Source: CAXSBR01 sp964252015
Lineage (GTDB): Bacteria > Actinomycetota > Actinomycetes > Mycobacteriales > Jatrophihabitantaceae
NCBI GenBank assembly: GCA_964252015.1
Contig: CAXULW010000011.1
Location: forward strand, 53,479-117,478
Length of the DNA: 64,000 bases
Direction: 5' to 3'
Of this stretch, positions 8,379 through 17,902 are shown in pieces. The number at the start of each line of letters is the position of its first letter. Position 1 is the first letter of the stretch. Position numbers and translations under genes: made by a program. Below the pieces are notes generated by a model that was not told the origin of the DNA, did no database searches, and saw only the letters and a program-made list of their open reading frames with translations.

Positions 8379-8514
8379 GTGTGGAGCGCTCCCATTGGCT
8401 GATGGTTCCCGGCTGGCATCCAACGCACACAACCGCGGCGGGCGCTGAGACTCGCCCCAGCAGGCGTACTGCCAGTCTGACACCCGCTCGGTGACGGGTA
8501 GAACGTCCGTGCGG

Positions 8515-9003
8515 TCAGCGTGATCGGTTTCGGGCGAGCCGCCGCAGGATCGGTACTGCGCTGAGGGTGGTGCCGCCGGCGGCGACGATTCCCACGCCCA
8601 GGTCGACCGAGACCCGCCCCTGCTTGGCCCAGTACACGTCTTCAAGATCCAGCAGCAGGGCGAACTCGTCGACGATCAGTGCGAGGCCGCTGCCGTAGGT
8701 GACGGCGACGGCGGGATGGCGGCGGGTACGGTCGTCGCCGCGGACCGCGACCGCGCCGACGCCGGTGATCATCGCGATGCCCCACATGTAGTGATGCAGG
8801 TGCGATCCGCCCACGCTCAGGTTGCGGAACGGGCCGCGCCCGGCGCGGATGCTGTAGGTGATCGCGCGGACCGCGGTGAAGGTCGTGGTGAACCCGAGCC
8901 ACGACCACAGCGCGGCTCGTGCCTCTGGGCCCATTTCCTCCCGGTAGGCCGTGACGACCTCGGCGGGGTTCGGAACCGCTGGCGGAGTCTGCGCGTCAAC
9001 CAC
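8515..9003 (-). CDS. Conserved actinobacterial integral membrane protein
   Basis: 162 residues with about four hydrophobic helices. The conserved segment SVGGSHLHHYMWGIAMITGVGAVAVRG carries a His cluster in the membrane, and GSGLALIVDEFALLLDLEDVYW carries acidic residues. This resembles a conserved actinobacterial membrane family without known function. The GTG start at 9003 has TATAGG about 8 nt upstream, and an inverted repeat CACCGG-N12-CCGGTG (9001-9024) overlaps the start, possibly an operator. Confidence 0.7.
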   Translation of the reverse strand: MVDAQTPPAVPNPAEVVTAYREEMGPEARAALWSWLGFTTTFTAVRAITYSIRAGRGPFRNLSVGGSHLHHYMWGIAMITGVGAVAVRGDDRTRRHPAVAVTYGSGLALIVDEFALLLDLEDVYWAKQGRVSVDLGVGIVAAGGTTLSAVPILRRLARNRSR

Positions 9004-9034
9004 CGGCCCAACCTATAGCCGGTGCCGGGCCGGA

Positions 9035-9721
9035 TTACTGATGCGTGGGGTATGCGAAACCGGTGAAGCCCATCTGGAAGCCGCTGAATGCGGGTCGGTT
9101 GCCATTCACCGCGATCCAGTCGCCGTGCGGGCGCATGCGCGGCAGCTGCTCCCCCACGTTCTCCAGTGTTATTCCGCCGTGGAACAGGGTGCGGGTGGTG
9201 GCCTGTAGCGCCGCGTCCATCGTCGCGTCCGGCCCCAACGTGTCGGAACCGGTGGCGATGATCGATCGGGCCGCGAACAGCCAGTCCACGGCTGCGCCGG
9301 CGAACCCCGGGGCCGCGGTGGTGACGTACGGCGAGTTCGCGCCGTTGCCGTCGTCGAACCATCGCGCGTAGCCGGTCAGCAGCAGCACACAGCCACCCTC
9401 CGGCACCCGACCGTGTCGCCGTTCCCACGACTGGATATCGGCGCGGGACACGGTGAAGTTCGGTCCGTGCGCCGCGATGCGATCGCGCACGTCAATGACG
9501 GCCAGCGGCATGAGCGTGAAGTCTTCGTCCAACTGGTTCAGCCGGCGTCCGCCGATGATGAAATGCACCGGCGCCGAGATGTGGCTGGCCGTATGCGTGC
9601 CCAGGCTCGTGATGTGCTCGAGCAGATATCCGCCGTCGTCATGGGCCGGGGTCCGGCTGTCCACGGCTATGTTCCAGGCGAAGGCGGGGTCGCCCGGATA
9701 CAGCGGCACCCCTTGGCGCAA
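9035..9721 (-). CDS. Cyclase-family (kynurenine-formamidase-like) metal hydrolase
   Basis: 228 residues of the Cyclase fold (PF04199). The metal motif is present as SLGTHTASHISAPVHF, but the usual Asp of the HxGTHxDxPxH pattern is Ser here. LRQGVPLYPGDPAF near the N-terminus and CVLLLTGYARWFDDG are family hallmarks. The furthest start in frame is TTG 9721, while homologous sequence (PLTSSLRQG, compare LSHPLRQG) continues about 6 codons upstream without a start codon. The start may be non-standard or the 5' end damaged. Substrate unknown. Confidence 0.75.
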   Translation of the reverse strand: MRQGVPLYPGDPAFAWNIAVDSRTPAHDDGGYLLEHITSLGTHTASHISAPVHFIIGGRRLNQLDEDFTLMPLAVIDVRDRIAAHGPNFTVSRADIQSWERRHGRVPEGGCVLLLTGYARWFDDGNGANSPYVTTAAPGFAGAAVDWLFAARSIIATGSDTLGPDATMDAALQATTRTLFHGGITLENVGEQLPRMRPHGDWIAVNGNRPAFSGFQMGFTGFAYPTHQ

Positions 9722-9877
9722 GGACGACGTGAGCGGTACCCGTTCAGCCCGTCCGGCTCGCGAACCCGCGCCTTCTGCCCGGCGCCAGGAGTGACCACGG
9801 CCGCTGCTGTGACAATCTGCCGGCCGCTCGGCCCCCGATGAGCGAGGCGGCTCCTGAGCGCGACGCGGCTCGTCCGA

Positions 9878-12736
9878 TTACGGGGCCCCGGTCGCCGACT
9901 CGATGGCGTTCTTGACCGCCGCCGACAGGGTGTTCTCAAAAGACGGGTCACCGTTGGCGTACAGGGCGATGACGTGACGCAGCACCGGGAACGACGCGCT
10001 ACCGCTCGACTGGGTGTACACCGGCTCTACGTAGAGCATGCGCCCCGCGACCGGAATCGCCTCCAGGTCGCCCAGCACCACGGTGGAGTTGCCACCGCGT
10101 TGGAGCGTCAGTGCCTTGGTGATGTTGGTGTTGGACTCGATGTCGTTCTGCACCTGGGCCGGCGATTCCCCTCCCGATGAGGCCGAGAAGGTCAGCACGG
10201 TGAACTTGCCGTAATTCGGCCCGGGTTGGGCGTTGACCGAGACGAAGGCAGCGAGCTGTTGGCCGTTCAGGGTCACCAACGGGCTGGACAGCGAGTAACG
10301 CTGCGCACCGTAGCCGTCCGCGGACATCGAGCTGTACCGCGACGGCAGCGGTGGGCTGGCCGCAGCGGGAGCTGCGGCCGAGTTGATCGCCTGGGACGAC
10401 GCGACCGTCGGGTCGCTGGGTACCTTCCAGAAGTCGTTGCCGCTGTAGAAGCTGGTCGGCTGCGTGACGTGGTACTTCGTCAGCAGATAACGCTGCACGT
10501 TGAACAGGTCCGTCGGGTAGCGCAGCTGGGTCAGCAGGGCCGGCGGGATGCTGGACTGAGCCTGGACCAGGCCGGGGAAAACCGATTCCCACGTCTTCAG
10601 CAACGGATCGACATGTTGCTTCTGGTCCCAGTCGTACAACGTCACCTTGCCGGTGTAGGCGTCCACGACGGCCTTGACCGAGTTCTGCAGGTAGTTGATC
10701 TGCGTACTCGGCTGGGCCACCGGCGCCCCGTTGACGGTCAGCGTGGTCCGGCTGGCCGCGTGCAGATTGACCAATTGCGAATCGGGATAGTTGGCCGACG
10801 TGGTGTAGCCGTCGACGATCCATTCGATGTGACCGGAGACGACCGCCGGGTAGACGTCGCCGTCGAGGGTCAACCAGGGAGCGACCTGGGCCACTCTGGC
10901 GCGAGGGTCACGCACCGTGAGCAGCTGCGAGGCGCGGTTGATCTCCGAGCTGAACAAGATGTTCGGATCGCTTTCCTGAACGGCGAACAGCAGCCGGCGC
11001 AGGGTCGATCCGATCGGGATCCCACCGTCACCCCGGTAGGTCGTGTAGGCCGACTTCGTCGACCCGGTGCCACCTGGGTGGTCGAATTCCAACTGTTCCT
11101 GGCTGCCGGCGGGCTGACCCACGATCGAGTACGAGGATGCGCCGAACGCGCGGGCGAAGTAGACCTGCGGACGGGTGACCGGGATCTGTTGCGCGGGCGG
11201 GTTCCCGCCGTTTAGGAACACCGGGCTCTCGGTGGTTGGGTCCACTTGGTTGGTGGGAGCGGCGACGATGCCGTAGCCGTGGGTGTAGACGAGATGGGTG
11301 TTGACCCAGCTCGATTGTGGGATCCCCGCGATGCGCAGCTCGCGCACGGCCAGAGCCACGTCCTGCGAATGTCCATCGATCGGGTAGTGGTCGAGGTCGA
11401 GGGTCGACTTGAACCCGTAGTACGCCTGGAGTTGCTGTTCGACGTTGAACGTCGGTGACAGCTTGTTCGGGTCTATCACCGACGCCTGAGCCGTCTCGTT
11501 GGCCAGCTGCACCAGGGCCGCGCTCGTGAGCGTCTTCGGCGGGCTGTAGGGAACCGTCGTCATGTCCCCGTCGAGGTCGTAGGCGGCAAGAGTGGCCTTC
11601 TGGTTATGGACAATCTGGCTGAGGTCGACCTGGGCCGCGCTGGGCGCCTCGCGGAAGTGGTACACCAGCGCCGGCACGGCGGAACCGACCACCGCCGCAG
11701 CGACCACCATCAGGACGAGGGTGCCGCCAAGCACACGTACCCGACCGAGCGCATTGCCGGCCAGGACACCGATGCGCCCGGATCCACTGGCCTGTCCACT
11801 GGCCTGCTCCGCGGCACCGCGCCCGGCGAACACGGCGTTGGCGAGCAGGGCGAGGGCGCCGACGGTCGCGACTGCGGTCAGGAAGTAGATGCTCGGCAGG
11901 ACGGCATGGACGTCGGTGTAGGACGGCCCCGTCACTGGCCCATGCGCCTGGGAGGTGGTGAGGGCGTAGCGGGACAGCCAGTAATTGGCGGCCTTCAGCG
12001 CCAGATATCCCGCCAGCAGCAGCGACATCAGCATGCTGAAGTCGCCCGTGATCTTCCGGCGTCCCCGCCGCAGCCGCCACCCGCCGTACCAATAACCCCC
12101 GACCACGGCGATCCAGAGCCCGTAGGTGAGGGCCTGCGAGAGCAGCGCCACCACCATGACGTGGAACGGGTAGACCTCGACGAAGAACGAGATGTCCTTG
12201 TGAAACAAGGGGTCCGTAGCGTGCCACGGCGTGGCGTGGCGCCACATCAGGTAGGTCTGCCAACCGGCGGCCGCCTGCTGCCCGACCCAGATCCCCGGGA
12301 CGACCACGACCAGGAGGACGATCAGCCGCGACAGTCGCGGTTCGTACTTGCGGAATATCCAGCGGATCGTGTCGTCGTCCTGGGAGACGTACAGGGGCGA
12401 GCGCATGCGCCGAATGGTCAGCATCGTCGCGCCGCTCACCAGCCCGCCGACCACCCCGAAGACGCAGAACAGCAGGATCTGCGCCTCGAGCGTCGTCCGG
12501 TACACCGCGCCGTGATGCACCGAGTCGAACCACATCTGGGTGGTGGCGATCGTCACGGTGACGCGGAACAGCAGCCAGAGGACGACGACGGTGGCCACTA
12601 CGGCGACCAGGCCGATCGCCGCGCGCTTGAGGGCACCGCGCCGGTTCGCCCGCGTCACCGAGGACCGCGCGGTCACCAGTTTGGCCAAGGCTCCGGTGGT
12701 CGCGGGCTTGGCTGGAGTTCGGGTCGGGGAGAACAC
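9878..12736 (-). CDS. UPF0182 family large membrane protein
   Basis: 952 residues, as expected for UPF0182 (for example mycobacterial Rv3193c). The N-terminal 360 residues hold about seven membrane helices. The rest is a large extracytoplasmic domain with family sequences such as NLPPVKRVDS-like DPNKLSPTFNVEQQLQAYYGF and WVNTHLVYTHGYGIVAAPTN, plus a Ser/Ala/Pro-rich linker near 830-850. Function of the family is unknown. Its start lies 5 nt after the stop of the exporter ATPase, so it belongs to the MerR-Wzm-Wzt operon. Confidence 0.93.
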   Translation of the reverse strand: MFSPTRTPAKPATTGALAKLVTARSSVTRANRRGALKRAAIGLVAVVATVVVLWLLFRVTVTIATTQMWFDSVHHGAVYRTTLEAQILLFCVFGVVGGLVSGATMLTIRRMRSPLYVSQDDDTIRWIFRKYEPRLSRLIVLLVVVVPGIWVGQQAAAGWQTYLMWRHATPWHATDPLFHKDISFFVEVYPFHVMVVALLSQALTYGLWIAVVGGYWYGGWRLRRGRRKITGDFSMLMSLLLAGYLALKAANYWLSRYALTTSQAHGPVTGPSYTDVHAVLPSIYFLTAVATVGALALLANAVFAGRGAAEQASGQASGSGRIGVLAGNALGRVRVLGGTLVLMVVAAAVVGSAVPALVYHFREAPSAAQVDLSQIVHNQKATLAAYDLDGDMTTVPYSPPKTLTSAALVQLANETAQASVIDPNKLSPTFNVEQQLQAYYGFKSTLDLDHYPIDGHSQDVALAVRELRIAGIPQSSWVNTHLVYTHGYGIVAAPTNQVDPTTESPVFLNGGNPPAQQIPVTRPQVYFARAFGASSYSIVGQPAGSQEQLEFDHPGGTGSTKSAYTTYRGDGGIPIGSTLRRLLFAVQESDPNILFSSEINRASQLLTVRDPRARVAQVAPWLTLDGDVYPAVVSGHIEWIVDGYTTSANYPDSQLVNLHAASRTTLTVNGAPVAQPSTQINYLQNSVKAVVDAYTGKVTLYDWDQKQHVDPLLKTWESVFPGLVQAQSSIPPALLTQLRYPTDLFNVQRYLLTKYHVTQPTSFYSGNDFWKVPSDPTVASSQAINSAAAPAAASPPLPSRYSSMSADGYGAQRYSLSSPLVTLNGQQLAAFVSVNAQPGPNYGKFTVLTFSASSGGESPAQVQNDIESNTNITKALTLQRGGNSTVVLGDLEAIPVAGRMLYVEPVYTQSSGSASFPVLRHVIALYANGDPSFENTLSAAVKNAIESATGAP

Positions 12737-12741
12737 GCGGG

Positions 12742-13701
12742 TCAGCTCCGGACGGTTGCGGTTGCGGTTGCGGTGGCGGGAGTTGCGGTTGCGGTGGGGA
12801 GAGTTGCGGTTGGGGGAATTGCGGTTGGGGGAGTTGCGGTGCCGGGAGTTGCGTCGGCAGGAGATGTGGGGGCGGGAGTCGCGGGGCGACGGCCTCGGTC
12901 GTGTCGATCTTCGTAGGCGTCGACGACGGCGTTGGTATCACCGTCGAGGACGACCTTGCCGCCTTCGAGCCAGATGGCGCGGGTGCAGCTTTCCCGGATG
13001 ATGCCGAGTCCGTGGCTGACCAGGAACACCGTGCCGGCCTTCTCCCGCAGCTCCAGGATGCGTTTCTCGCTGCGGCGACGGAACTGGGCATCGCCGGTGG
13101 CCAGGGCCTCGTCGATCAGCAGGATGTCGGGGGCGCGTGCTGCGGCGATGGCGAAGCGCAGCCGAGCACCCATGCCCGAGGAGTAGGTGTTCATGGGCAG
13201 GTGCACGAACTCGCCGATTCCGGCGAACTCGCAGATCCCGTCGTACTCCTCGGCGATCTCGGCCGGGGTCATGCCGATGGCCAGGCAGCCGAGCATGATG
13301 TTCTGCTCGCCGGACATGGCGCCCATCATCGCGGCGGATACGCCGAGCAGGGACGCTTGGCCTCGGGTCCACACCACGCCCTGCGACGGAGCCATCAACC
13401 CGGCGATGGCGCGCAGCAGCGTGGACTTGCCGGATCCGTTGGGCCCGATCAGTCCGATAGCTTCGCCACGGTAGGCGGACAAGCTGACCCCGCGGACGGC
13501 GTGCACGGACCGTTGACCGGGGGCCTCTTCGCGCAGCAGTATCCGCCGGAACGCCGCCGGTGCCCCGCCGCGCCGAGACCCGCCGATGACGCGATAGGTG
13601 AGGTGGACGTCGTCGAGCACGACGGTCTGCTCCGTAGTCGCCGCCGTAGTCGCAGCAGCCGTTTCCGCCGTGGCCACCGGATGGCCTGGGGTCTCAGACA
13701 T
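12742..13701 (-). CDS. Polysaccharide-export ABC transporter ATP-binding protein (Wzt/TagH type)
   Basis: 319 residues. Walker A GPNGSGKST is at 86-94, the signature YSSGMGAR at 173-180, Walker B ILLIDE at 193-198, and the switch His at 230. YSSGMGARL instead of LSGGQ is characteristic of Wzt/TagH ATPases, which power export of O-antigen, teichoic acid or galactan. A Thr/Ala-rich stretch precedes the domain. The C-terminal 45 residues are a Pro-Thr-Ala repeat tail, where Wzt proteins may instead have a carbohydrate-binding domain. It overlaps the permease by 8 nt. Confidence 0.9.
   Translation of the reverse strand: MSETPGHPVATAETAAATTAATTEQTVVLDDVHLTYRVIGGSRRGGAPAAFRRILLREEAPGQRSVHAVRGVSLSAYRGEAIGLIGPNGSGKSTLLRAIAGLMAPSQGVVWTRGQASLLGVSAAMMGAMSGEQNIMLGCLAIGMTPAEIAEEYDGICEFAGIGEFVHLPMNTYSSGMGARLRFAIAAARAPDILLIDEALATGDAQFRRRSEKRILELREKAGTVFLVSHGLGIIRESCTRAIWLEGGKVVLDGDTNAVVDAYEDRHDRGRRPATPAPTSPADATPGTATPPTAIPPTATLPTATATPATATATATVRS
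12745..12880. repeat. Degenerate GTTGCGGT tandem repeat coding the PTA tail
   Basis: Plus-strand reading shows repeated GTTGCGGT and GGGGGAGTTGCGGT blocks of about 6-18 bp covering the last 45 codons of the exporter ATPase. They encode PPTA and TATA units. The array looks prone to slippage, so tail length may vary between strains. Confidence 0.65.
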
Positions 13702-14557
13702 TGCCGTACTCCTCCTCGCCGCGCCAGAAGTACAGGTAACTCATGACCAGGGTCCCGCCGGCCCACGCGACCGCGACGAGCCAGGTGCTGGCCGTCGCCG
13801 GCGTGCCGACGAGCAGCGCGTGCCGGGCGAGCTGCAGGTACACGTAGGCGGGATTCACGGTCATCACCGTGGCCACCCAGCCCGGGTGGCCTTGGGTGAA
13901 GACCTGGACGCTGTACATCACACCGGAGGTGTACATCCACATCCGGGCTACGAACGGCAGGATCTCGGCCATGTCCGGGACCCGGGCGCCCAGGCGGGCG
14001 ACGACGAACGCCAGGCCGAGACAGAACAGCGACTGCAGGGCGACCGCCGGAATGAGCTCCAACCAGCGCCACGTGATCGGTTCGCCACTGAGCAGCACGA
14101 TGGGAATGAGGATCATCAGCGAATAGATCAGTCGCGTCAACGCCACCAGGGTGGTCGACACGGGCAGCACCGCGCGCGGGAACTGCAAGGCACGGACCAG
14201 CCCGAGATTGCCGGTGATCGCCCGGGAACCGGTGATCAATGAGCTCGTGCAGAAGGTGAAAATGAAGACACCGACGGATAAATACGCGATGTAGTTGGGC
14301 ACCCCGCGGTTGGTGTTGAGCAGCAGCCCGAAGATCAGGTAGTAGACACCGATGTTGAGCAACGGCGTCAGTACCTGCCAGGCCTGGCCGAGGAAGTTGC
14401 CTTCGTAGCCGACGGCGTTCGACGCCGAGGAGTACGCCGCGACGAACCAACGCCGGTACCACAGCCGCCGGGTGTACTCGTCGATCGGCAGCCGCGCCCC
14501 GGCGCGCTGCAACCCGGGCGCCGGAGGCTGCGGGACGGTCTCCTCGGAAAGCGTCAT
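13694..14557 (-). CDS. Polysaccharide-export ABC transporter permease (Wzm/TagG type)
   Basis: 287 residues with six predicted membrane helices and the ABC-2 export signature. LWYRRWFVAAYSSASNAVGYEGNFLGQAWQVLTPLLNIGVYYLIFGLLL is typical of Wzm/TagG permeases, as is VARMWMYTSGVMYSVQ. The ATG at 14557 overlaps the TGA of the MerR gene (ATGA), and the gene's end overlaps the ATPase start by 8 nt, so all three are translationally coupled. Substrate is probably a lipid-linked glycan; no glycosyltransferase is adjacent to narrow it. Confidence 0.9.
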   Translation of the reverse strand: MTLSEETVPQPPAPGLQRAGARLPIDEYTRRLWYRRWFVAAYSSASNAVGYEGNFLGQAWQVLTPLLNIGVYYLIFGLLLNTNRGVPNYIAYLSVGVFIFTFCTSSLITGSRAITGNLGLVRALQFPRAVLPVSTTLVALTRLIYSLMILIPIVLLSGEPITWRWLELIPAVALQSLFCLGLAFVVARLGARVPDMAEILPFVARMWMYTSGVMYSVQVFTQGHPGWVATVMTVNPAYVYLQLARHALLVGTPATASTWLVAVAWAGGTLVMSYLYFWRGEEEYGNV

Positions 14558-15312
14558 CGCGGGCCTCGCAAGTGGGCCCGCAACTCGCGCACGAACCGCT
14601 GCTGGACCGGATTGAACTGGTCGGTCAGTAGCAAGTCGACCATCCCGATGTCGACTTGTCCGTCGCCGCCGCCTGACGGCAGCACCGCGGCCACGTCGGC
14701 GGCCAGTTCCGCGATCTCCGCCGCCGAACTGTGCGCACCCAGTCGGCCCAGACGCTGGCGCAGCGGTCCGAGGGCCTCCAGCACCGTGGCATCGCCGAAC
14801 AGCCTGCTCGCCTCGGCGAGTACCCCCGGCATGCCCTCCGGGTGAACGGCGTCGAGGACCGCGGCGGCCCACTTCTCGCTGTTACGCAGGTGGTCGGCCG
14901 GACCCAGTACCCCCTGGTTCTGCAGCGCCTGGGTGAGGGTCTTGACCGGCTGGTCGAACGTCTCGGAGCGGGCCAGCTCCCGCAGCCGGTCCCGGGTGGC
15001 GGCGATCCGGGCGATCTCGGCGTCGAGCTCGTCCGCGATAGCACCCAGCGCATCGGCCAGCGACACCTCTTCGGCATCGGTGGCGCTGACCCGCGCCGCG
15101 ATCTGCGGCAGCGGCATCCCCAGCGCGCGCAGCCGGGCGACCCGCACCAACTCGATGACTTCCTTGCCGCCGTAGCGGCGGTAACCGGAATCGTCTCGCG
15201 GCGGCTCGGGCACCAGGCCGATCGAGTGGTAATACCGCACCGCGCGCGGGGTCAGCCCGACGACCTCGGCGACCTTGGTCACCGACAGTCGTAGGGGCGC
15301 ATCCGGGGTCAC
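14554..15312 (-). CDS. MerR family transcriptional regulator
   Basis: 252 residues from GTG 15312. The winged helix is LSVTKVAEVVGLTPRAVRYYHSIGLVPEPPRDDSGYRRYGGKEVIELVRVARLRALGMPL. The C-terminal 130 residues are an effector or dimerisation region without a cysteine metal site. Start candidates are GTG 15312, ATG 15330 and 15363. I prefer 15312 because the operator palindrome lies at 15330-15344, just upstream. It is the first gene of the Wzm-Wzt-UPF0182 operon and overlaps the permease by 4 nt, so it probably controls exporter expression and itself. Confidence 0.8.
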   Translation of the reverse strand: MTPDAPLRLSVTKVAEVVGLTPRAVRYYHSIGLVPEPPRDDSGYRRYGGKEVIELVRVARLRALGMPLPQIAARVSATDAEEVSLADALGAIADELDAEIARIAATRDRLRELARSETFDQPVKTLTQALQNQGVLGPADHLRNSEKWAAAVLDAVHPEGMPGVLAEASRLFGDATVLEALGPLRQRLGRLGAHSSAAEIAELAADVAAVLPSGGGDGQVDIGMVDLLLTDQFNPVQQRFVRELRAHLRGPR

Positions 15313-15329
15313 GATCTCACTATGCAACA

Positions 15330-15344
15330 TTGACGCAGCGTCAA
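15330..15344 (-). promoter_or_regulatory. Palindromic MerR-type operator
   Basis: TTGACGC-A-GCGTCAA is a perfect 7-1-7 palindrome. On the minus strand its first half supplies a -35-like TTGACG, and TAGTGA follows 16 nt later, just before the GTG at 15312. An operator between -35 and -10 is the normal MerR architecture. Autoregulation is inferred. Confidence 0.6.
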
Positions 15345-15504
15345 GGTAAGCCCGAAGCGGCAACCCGCCGTAAACAGATCAGAAATTCGGCGAATCGTTC
15401 CCGTGCCCGACGTCTACGGCGACAGTGATTCGAGCGGTCGGCAGGGCCCGCTCAATCTCGCGAACCGCCCACGGGCCGCCGTCGACCCGGTTAGCATCCA
15501 GGCC

Positions 15505-16047
15505 ATGGCTGAGCCCACCGAGCTGACCCCCCGCCCCTTCCCGGCCGCTCCCGATGAGATCGAGGCCCTGCTCGGCGCGCTGCATCGCAACCGGCGAACC
15601 TTCGCCTGGAAGACCGCAGGACTCAGCGCTAGCGACATGCGCCGGACCCTCGGGCCGTCGACGGTGACCCTGGGTGGTCTGGTCAAGCACCTGGCCCTGG
15701 TCGAGGACCACTACTTCACCCACCAGCTGCACGGTGGCGACTACCCGGCCGTGTGGGCGCCGATGGCCGAGCAGGATGGCTGGGATTGGACGTCTGCCGC
15801 CGACGACACCCCCGAGGCGTTGCGCACGCTGTGGCTCGAGGCTGTGGCCCGATCCGAGGCCGCAGTGGCCGAGGCGCTCGCGGACGGCGGCCTCGACCGA
15901 AAGCTGGCGGTCTCCGACTGGGCCGAGACGCCCAACCTGCGCCGCGTCGTCGTCGACCTGATCGAGGAGTACGCCCGGCACACCGGCCATGCCGACTTGA
16001 TCCGCGAGTCCATCGACGGCCTGGTCGGCGAGGACGCGCCGCAGTAG
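15505..16047 (+). CDS. DinB family protein (DUF664-like)
   Basis: 180 residues of the DinB/DUF664 four-helix fold: LLGALHRNRRTFAWKTAGLSASDMRRTLGPSTVTLGGLVKHLALVEDHYF, then LRRVVVDLIEEYARHTGHADLIRESIDG. The metal-binding histidines are those of VKHLALVEDHYF and RHTGHAD. Members are thiol-dependent transferases or unknown. TAGCAT (15492-15497) lies 7 nt before the ATG, suggesting a leaderless transcript. It converges on the ABC-2 permease. Confidence 0.82.
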   Translation: MAEPTELTPRPFPAAPDEIEALLGALHRNRRTFAWKTAGLSASDMRRTLGPSTVTLGGLVKHLALVEDHYFTHQLHGGDYPAVWAPMAEQDGWDWTSAADDTPEALRTLWLEAVARSEAAVAEALADGGLDRKLAVSDWAETPNLRRVVVDLIEEYARHTGHADLIRESIDGLVGEDAPQ

Positions 16048-16095
16048 CAGCGTTCGCGCGGGTTCGATCTGGTCGTGGCCGTAAGGTCGTGGCCT

Positions 16096-16861
16096 TTAGT
16101 TGCTGCGGCGGCGGAAGAGCACTCCGCCGAGGACGAGCGACCCGACGGTGATCCCCAGGCTCCAGGCCACCGAGTGCCAGGCCGATGCCGCGACCGGTCC
16201 GCCCTGGAGCAGCGAACGCACCGCATCGACGACCGCAGTGACGGGCTGGTTGCGCGCGAAGCCCTGTAGCCACGAGGGCATGGTGCTGATCGGGACGAAC
16301 GCGCTGCTCGGGTAGGCCAGGAAGCTGATCAGGAAGCCGATACCGCTCGCCGCTTCCGGGGAGCGCACCGTGATTCCCACCATGGCCGCGAACCACGACA
16401 AGGCGAGGACGAACAGGGCCAGCAGCGCGAGCGCGGCGAGCCAGTGCGCCGCGTCGGCCGAGGAGCGAAAGCCCAGGGCCAGGGCGACGGCAACGACCAG
16501 GACGCAGGACAGCAGGTTGCGGGCGAGGCTGGCCAGCACGTGACCGTTGATCAACGCTTCACCGGGGACGTCCATGGAGCGGAACCGGTCGATGACGCCG
16601 CCGCTCAGATCAGCGGCCACGCTGACCGAGGTGGACGCGGCACCGAACCCGACGCAGACGAGGAGTACGCCCGGGACGACGTAGTCGACGTAGTCGCGGT
16701 AGCGGCGGCCCAGGGTGATGGCGCCGCCGAACAGGTACACGAACATGACCATCAACATGACCGGCAGGACGAGGGCCGTGATCAGCCCGTCGACGTTGCG
16801 CAGCGACAGCCGAAAGGCGCGCCCGGACATCGTGCGCGCGTCGAGCAGGAAGGTAGCGGGA

Positions 16862-16869
<8 letters not shown>
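16096..16869 (-). CDS. ABC-2 type exporter permease (DrrB-like)
   Basis: 257 residues with six membrane helices. VPGVLLVCVGFGAASTSVSVAADLSGGVIDRFRSMDVPGEALINGHVLASLARN is the DrrB signature of daunorubicin-type drug exporters. I start it at TTG 16869. A perfect GAGGAGG lies 6 nt upstream, and the start overlaps the ATPase stop by 8 nt. The longer frame to 17136 runs through the ATPase gene and is spurious. Partner of the DrrA-like ATPase; substrate unknown, probably amphipathic drugs or lipids. Confidence 0.88.
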
Positions 16870-17815
<946 letters not shown>

Positions 17816-17840
17816 GGTGGTCTCCTAACTGCATATGAGG

Positions 17841-17860
17841 TACGCAGATTCTTCTGCGTA
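17841..17860. promoter_or_regulatory. TetR operator palindrome
   Basis: TACGCAGA-TTCT-TCTGCGTA is a perfect 8-4-8 inverted repeat. It sits between the start of the DrrA-like gene (17815, minus) and the TetR start (17903, plus), so one bound dimer could repress both directions. Confidence 0.7.
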
Positions 17861-17902
17861 AGCTATACACAGTTCGCCACGTCGTCAACCACAGGAGGGC
17901 CA

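Noticed and set aside
11604..13091. 495-codon minus-strand frame overlapping UPF0182 and the exporter ATPase
   Set aside because: It runs across two genuine genes in another frame and consists of Arg/Pro-rich low-complexity sequence.
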